Below are positions 61,103-64,000 of a stretch of 64,000 bases of DNA, piece by piece (within the stretch, counting starts at the first letter, position 1; every line of letters starts with the position of its first letter). The translations under genes and the position numbers were made by a program. Below the pieces are notes generated by a model that saw nothing but the letters and a program-made list of their open reading frames with translations, made no database searches and was not told the origin of the DNA. This DNA is from Pseudooceanicola marinus (lineage in GTDB: Bacteria > Pseudomonadota > Alphaproteobacteria > Rhodobacterales > Rhodobacteraceae), in the NCBI RefSeq assembly GCF_002786295.1, contig NZ_PGTC01000013.1, positions 7,501 to 71,500 of the forward strand, written 5' to 3'.

Positions 61103-61963
61103 TCAGCTTTGCCGGGAGATAACGAAGCGGGCGGCCTCCCGCAAGTTCCCGGCTGCCTCACCATATGGGGCCAGGGCGTCGCAGGCCAAGTCGACAAGGC
61201 GCTGCGCCTCGGCCCGGGCGCCGTCCAGACCCATGAGGGAGACAAACGTGGCCTTTCCCGCAGCGGCATCCTTGCCGACGCGTTTGCCGGTCTGCGCCTC
61301 GTCACCCTCGACGTCCAGGATGTCGTCGGCGATCTGGAAAGCCAGGCCGAAGGCCTCGGCGTAGCGCGCCAGCGGGGCGGGGTCGGCGCCGGCCATGACC
61401 GCGCCCGCGGTGGCCGACCATTCAAACAGCGCGCCGGTCTTCAACGCCTGCAACCGCTTGATCTGGTCCAGCGTCAGGGGCGTGGCGGCGGTTTCGGCGG
61501 CGATGTCCAGGACCTGGCCCAAGACCATGCCGTGCCCGCCGCCTGCGCGGGCCAGGCCCCGCGCCAGGCACAGACGCGCCATGTCCGGCAGATCGGCATC
61601 CGTCACCAGTTCGAAGGCCACGGCCTGCAGGGCATCACCTGTCAGGACAGCCATCGCCTCGTCCCATTTCACGTGGACGGTGGGCAGCCCGCGCCGCAGG
61701 TCGTCGTCATCCATGCAGGGCATGTCGTCATGGACCAGCGAATAGGCATGCACCGCCTCGATCGCCGCCGCCGCGTCCAGCGCGGGCGAACGCGCCACGC
61801 CATGCAGGCGCGCGCTTTCCAGCACCAGGAAGGCGCGCAGCCGCTTGCCGCCGCCGCAGGCATAGCGCATGGCCGCGCCCAGCTCGCCCTCGAAGGGGGC
61901 CAGCACATCGTCCAGATGGTCGGAAACAGCCGCGCCCGCCTCGGCCAGGGCGTTCTGGAACAA
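61103..61963 (-). CDS. ispA: Polyprenyl diphosphate synthase (farnesyl/geranyl type)
   Basis: 286 aa from a TTG at 61963; no ATG is near, and GAGGGG is 9 nt upstream. First Asp-rich motif [14 protein letters not shown], second DDILD, plus [12 protein letters not shown]. Two residues lie between the first Asp pair and the next Asp group, typical for bacterial FPP synthases (D-D-x-x-x-x-D). It elongates IPP/DMAPP to farnesyl diphosphate. xseB ends 2 nt upstream, so coupling of translation could compensate for the weak TTG start. Confidence 0.95.
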   Translation of the reverse strand: MFQNALAEAGAAVSDHLDDVLAPFEGELGAAMRYACGGGKRLRAFLVLESARLHGVARSPALDAAAAIEAVHAYSLVHDDMPCMDDDDLRRGLPTVHVKWDEAMAVLTGDALQAVAFELVTDADLPDMARLCLARGLARAGGGHGMVLGQVLDIAAETAATPLTLDQIKRLQALKTGALFEWSATAGAVMAGADPAPLARYAEAFGLAFQIADDILDVEGDEAQTGKRVGKDAAAGKATFVSLMGLDGARAEAQRLVDLACDALAPYGEAAGNLREAARFVISRQS

Positions 61964-61965
61964 GA

Positions 61966-62208
61966 TCAGAGCCCCTCGACCGGTTTCAGCGCGGCGGGGT
62001 TGCCCTCGCCGTCCAGGGTGATCGCCGCGACCTTCTCTTCGGCCTCTTTCAGCTTGGTCTCACAGTGCTTCTTCAGCTCGGCCCCGCGTTCGTACAGCTT
62101 GATCGACGCCTCCAGCTCCACGTCGCCGCGTTCCAGCTGGCCAACGACGGTTTCCAGCTCCTTCATGGCGGCTTCGAAGGACATCTCGGAGATCGGGGTA
62201 TCGCTCAT
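61966..62208 (-). CDS. xseB: Exodeoxyribonuclease VII small subunit
   Basis: 80 aa. SFEAAMKELETVVGQLERGDVELEASIKLYERGAEL, in part, and LKEAEEKVA are the family signature: a coiled-coil helical subunit that binds XseA. xseA is not in the window. It starts the xseB-ispA-dxs operon, a common order in proteobacteria. AGGAG lies about 6 nt before the ATG. Confidence 0.96.
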   Translation of the reverse strand: MSDTPISEMSFEAAMKELETVVGQLERGDVELEASIKLYERGAELKKHCETKLKEAEEKVAAITLDGEGNPAALKPVEGL

Positions 62209-62321
62209 GGCGGACTCCTACATGGGGCGAGTTCGGGCGCACCTTAGCGCCCCCTTCCCGGTGGTTCAATTCGGCTTCTGGCGCGTTGACGGGCTTGGGC
62301 GGGACAGCGCAGGATGCGCCC

Positions 62322-63290
62322 ATGAACGCGCTGCTGGAAAACACCGCCCAGGCCGATCCCGCCGCCGCCGCCCGCGCCGCCGGCACCCTGGAAGAGCTGC
62401 TGGCGGGCCTCGATGCGGCGCCGGAGGAGATCCTGCGCCTGGTGCCGGGGCGCCGCGCGGTCTTTGCCGGGCACTGGCTGGGCCGGGCGGTGGTGTTCCA
62501 CCTGGCCCTGGCCCCCGAGGAGGTCGCGGGGTTCCGCGCCCGCCACGACGAGCAGACCCGCGTGCACGGCTATATGGGCGACGGCCCCTTCCGGGTGCCC
62601 GAACCGATCCGCCTGATCGCCGGCGACCGCGTGGCGGTGACCCAAGCGATCAGCGGCACACCCCTTCTGGACGCGCTGTGGCAGGCCGACAAACCCGACC
62701 GCCCCGCCCTTCAGGCCAGCGGCGCGGGCTGGCTGGCCGCCCATGCCGCGCCCACGCTGGAGGATCGCCCGGTCAACCGCGGCCCCTGGCGCAAATGGGC
62801 AGTGGCCGGCCAGGCCCGTCAGACCCATGACCGGCTGAAGGGGATCGAGGCGCGCGTACTGCAAAAGATGCACGCCCTGTCGCGCCGCCTGCGCCCCGTC
62901 ACGACCTGGCGCAGCGCCCTGGGCCACGGGGATTTCCACCCCAACAACCTGATACGGGATGCGGATGGCGTCACCTGGGGGATCGACCTGGGCGCGTCCA
63001 ACCGCGCGCCGATCTACCGCGACATCGCGCGTTTCCTGGTGCACGCCGCCCGGCGCGGCATGCTGCCTTCGGGCCAGCGCCGCTTTGGCGTGGACGCGGG
63101 CGGCCTCGCGGATTTCGCCCGGGCCTTCGCCCTGACGGAAGAAGAGCTGACCGGTGACCTGCCCTTCTTCCTCTGTCACGAATTGCTGGTCCGGGTCGAA
63201 CATCCCGACATGCCGGGGCCGCGCATCCGCCATACGGTAGACCTGTCCGAAGCGATGTTCGAGGACCTGCGCGACCTGCTGAGGGACTAG
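62322..63290 (+). CDS. Aminoglycoside phosphotransferase (APH)-like protein
   Basis: 322 aa from the ATG at 62322, with a GCAGGA site 9 nt upstream. The catalytic loop LGHGDFHPNNLIRDADG (H-G-D-x-H-x-x-N near 213) and the metal segment WGIDLGASNRAPIYRDIARF match the APH/choline-kinase fold. The nucleotide-binding N-lobe is poorly conserved (AVFAGHWLGRAVVFHL). It probably phosphorylates a small molecule; a resistance role is not implied. It converges with the response regulator gene (4 nt). Confidence 0.87.
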   Translation: MNALLENTAQADPAAAARAAGTLEELLAGLDAAPEEILRLVPGRRAVFAGHWLGRAVVFHLALAPEEVAGFRARHDEQTRVHGYMGDGPFRVPEPIRLIAGDRVAVTQAISGTPLLDALWQADKPDRPALQASGAGWLAAHAAPTLEDRPVNRGPWRKWAVAGQARQTHDRLKGIEARVLQKMHALSRRLRPVTTWRSALGHGDFHPNNLIRDADGVTWGIDLGASNRAPIYRDIARFLVHAARRGMLPSGQRRFGVDAGGLADFARAFALTEEELTGDLPFFLCHELLVRVEHPDMPGPRIRHTVDLSEAMFEDLRDLLRD

Positions 63291-63294
63291 GGCC

Positions 63295-64000
63295 TCAGTC
63301 CGGCGCCAGCATGTAGCCCGCGCCGCGCACCGTCTGCAGGTAGCGCGGCTGCTTCGGATCGGCCTCGATCTTGCGCCGCAGGCGGGTGATCTGCACGTCG
63401 ACGGCACGCTCCTGCGCCCCGCCGGTGTCGCCCTGCCCGCCCCGGCCCAGCTCCTCCACCAGCTGCAACCGCGACAGCGGCTCGCCCGGATGGGCGGAGA
63501 AGATCCGCATCAGCTGCACCTCGGTGGCGGTCAGGCGCACCGGCTGATCCCCGGCCCAAAGCTCACCCCGGTCGATGTCGTAACGCACCTCGCCAAGATG
63601 CAGCACCTTGGGCAGCACCCGTTGCACCGGCATGTCCGGCACCCGGCGCAGGATGGCATTGATCCGCAGCAGCAGTTCGCGCGGCTCGAAGGGTTTCACG
63701 AGGTAATCATCCGCCCCAGCCTCCAGCCCGCGAATGCGATCCTCGGTCTCGCCCCGGGCCGTCAGCAGCAGGACGGGCGTGCGCAACCCGCCCGCACGCA
63801 GGCTCTCGGTCAGGGAGATCCCGTCCTCGCCCGGCATCATCACGTCCAGCACGATCAGGTCGAACTCCAGCCCCGACAGCAGGCGCCGGGCATGGGCCGC
63901 GTCGCGGGCAGTCGAGATCAGGAAGCCGCTGCGCTTGAGGAACCGCGCCAGCAGGTCACGGATCCGTTCGTCATCATCGACGATCAGCAGGTGCGGATCC
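63295..64000 (-). CDS. OmpR/PhoB family response regulator (5' end outside the window)
   Basis: At least 234 aa; the reading frame runs through the right edge at 64000. The receiver domain shows LLIVDDDERIRDLLARFL with the acidic pocket, LDVMMPGEDGISL with the phosphoacceptor Asp, VLLLTARGETEDRI with Thr, and DDYLVKPFEPRELLLRI with Lys. The C-terminal winged helix has LTATEVQLMRIFSAHPGEPLSR and VDVQITRLRRKIE, with QTVRGAGYML at the end. All phosphorylation residues are present. The cognate kinase is not in the window. Confidence 0.95.
   Translation of the reverse strand, partial: DPHLLIVDDDERIRDLLARFLKRSGFLISTARDAAHARRLLSGLEFDLIVLDVMMPGEDGISLTESLRAGGLRTPVLLLTARGETEDRIRGLEAGADDYLVKPFEPRELLLRINAILRRVPDMPVQRVLPKVLHLGEVRYDIDRGELWAGDQPVRLTATEVQLMRIFSAHPGEPLSRLQLVEELGRGGQGDTGGAQERAVDVQITRLRRKIEADPKQPRYLQTVRGAGYMLAPD

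Noticed and set aside
62322-63290. Aminoglycoside resistance gene
   Set aside because: Only the general APH catalytic loop is present; the fold is shared with many metabolic kinases, and neighbours give no resistance context.
1-64000. tRNA, rRNA, CRISPR array, integrase, transposase, toxin-antitoxin or restriction genes
   Set aside because: I looked for repeat-spacer arrays, tRNA-like T-arms and recombinase or nuclease clusters on both strands and found none convincing. The only nuclease-like outlier is the small HNH protein at 11933.

Overview
The window is about 66% GC, with short intergenic gaps and many ATGA/GTGA stop-start overlaps. Gene content points to an alphaproteobacterium of the Rhodobacteraceae (Roseobacter/Paracoccus-like). 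Indicators are the Rhodobacter-type porin, DUF3576-leuS-lptE-holA, lpxK-waaA-DUF4170, a DUF2125 protein, an alphaproteobacterial-type serC with a candidate serC leader RNA, a bacterial ALDH16 and xseB-ispA-dxs. No rRNA, tRNA, CRISPR array, insertion sequence, prophage or recognisable defence system was seen. The window looks like ordinary core chromosome with a few odd local features.

Layout. 0-3.5 kb: a membrane-anchored FMN/glutamate-synthase-like protein, YggS and a major porin, all on the minus strand. 3.9-10 kb: DUF3576 lipoprotein, a glycosyltransferase on the opposite strand, then leuS-lptE-holA with overlapping ends. 10-24 kb: mixed housekeeping genes (GST, HI0933-type flavoprotein, HNH protein, SDR with crotonase, DUF2125, pmbA-cysQ, lpxK-waaA-DUF4170, PfkB kinase-nth, Hint protein, Ada-like protein). 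24-30 kb: OmpA lipoprotein, then a purine/ureide catabolic cluster (uraH; puuE-uraD fusion, allE, allA, NCS2 permease). 30-39 kb: thiolase, phosphoesterase and the serine pathway (serA, serC, serB) with a diheme cytochrome, then mntP behind a manganese riboswitch. 39-47 kb: ALDH16-deoC, a degenerate DgoK-like protein and the thiBPQ transporter behind a TPP riboswitch. 47-55 kb: aroC, an AEC carrier, a CcdA/thioredoxin pair, a DMT carrier and a MarR-controlled EmrB/EmrA-type efflux operon. 55-64 kb: HU, AMP nucleosidase, an NAD-binding epimerase-like protein, ExoD, xseB-ispA-dxs (isoprenoid precursors), a phosphotransferase-like protein, and an OmpR-type response regulator cut by the window edge.

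Points most worth a second look: an AT-rich, unusually long patch inside leuS just before KMSKS; a DgoK-like protein and a Kdo-transferase-like protein that have lost family motifs; a 71-nt intergenic repeat present twice with one mismatch, plus two diverged relatives, all placed after gene 3' ends; tandem 18-nt repeats in the HU leader; and tandem 12-nt operator-like sites over the MarR promoter. I found no clear new multi-gene system. All functions are assigned by reading motifs; no database search was run.
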